Of a stretch of 64,000 nucleotides of DNA, positions 63,799 through 64,000 are shown in pieces. The notes below the pieces were generated by a model. The model was not told the DNA's origin. It made no database searches and saw nothing but the letters and a program-made list of their open reading frames with translations. How positions within the stretch are numbered: the first letter of the stretch is position 1; each line of letters begins with the position of its first letter. The translations under genes and the position numbers were made by a program. Origin of the DNA: Branchinecta lynchi (lineage: Eukaryota; Arthropoda; Branchiopoda; Anostraca; Branchinectidae); contig JAKZAP010000014.1 of NCBI GenBank assembly GCA_023053575.1, positions 12,054,938 through 12,118,937 of the forward strand, read 5' to 3'.

Positions 63799-64000
63799 AC
63801 AAAAATCAAGATTCCCAAAGAACAGCACAAAACAAGTAGTTTTAAACAGAAGGTTCCGGCTGTTAACCTAAGATTTCACCAAAATCAAACAAGACTTAAG
63901 GGGCAAATAATATGAGACAACAATCACTAATGGGATACGTAGAAGACTTTTCTATCTTTTATTATACTTTCGACATTAAGGTCGTGTTCCCCCCTACTTA
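63799..64000. other. No recognised feature
   Basis: End of window, AT-rich. Confidence 0.3.

Noticed and set aside
1..64000. Bacterial or organellar origin
   Set aside because: Spliced X11 exons, LINEs, hAT/pogo/Tc1 elements and Penelope-like elements are all animal features; there are no operons or Shine-Dalgarno-led gene series.

Overview
The window looks like a stretch of a repeat-rich animal genome, probably an invertebrate and most likely an arthropod. The sequence shows small exons with GT-AG introns, no bacterial gene spacing, many short degenerate ORFs and dozens of eukaryotic transposon relics. The only host gene I can identify with confidence is the 3' half of an X11/Mint/LIN-10 scaffold gene (APBA family) on the minus strand. 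Five phase-0 exons (61363-61181, 50036-49824, 47265-47146, 45512-45372, 43381-43310) encode 241 residues: the end of the PTB domain, PDZ1, PDZ2 and the conserved C-terminal PVYI tail. From memory the wording resembles arthropod X11 proteins more than vertebrate ones. A crustacean is possible, but I cannot prove the species. The 5' exons lie beyond 64000.

Everything else is mainly mobile DNA, often nested. Region 1-3052 holds nested hAT-type foldback MITEs, a Penelope-like relic and unexplained coding-like pieces. A 4.55-kb element with CAGGGGCG ends and a perfect 8-bp target duplication occupies 5698-10249, and carries a complete copy of a hairpin-ended repeat (family G) and two tandem arrays. 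A 3.3-kb palindrome lies at 13147-16458 with a LINE fragment at its centre. A pogo/Tc1-like element with TA duplication (25794-28363) is broken by a LINE. Three hAT MITEs with perfect 8-bp duplications lie at 28510-32178, and a fourth at 33759-33996. A LINE split by a family A repeat covers about 35205-38512. The introns of the X11 gene (43382-61180) contain further family G and A copies, a nearly intact LINE ORF (55538-58111), Tc1-like hairpin MITEs and Penelope-like pieces.

Two things deserve most attention. First, Penelope-like repeats carry complete hammerhead ribozyme cores at four sites. Two are in direct tandem, 148 bp apart, and one other copy shows a compensatory stem change. Second, two abundant repeat families (G and A) share an architecture of palindromic ends, a GTCTGTC-type microsatellite and internal tandem units around GATGAAACTTGG, with a shared CAGATACCACGATAACTG-rich module (P) beside them. 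They could be rolling-circle (Helentron/HINE-like) elements, but that is inference. All family assignments were made by eye; no search was run.
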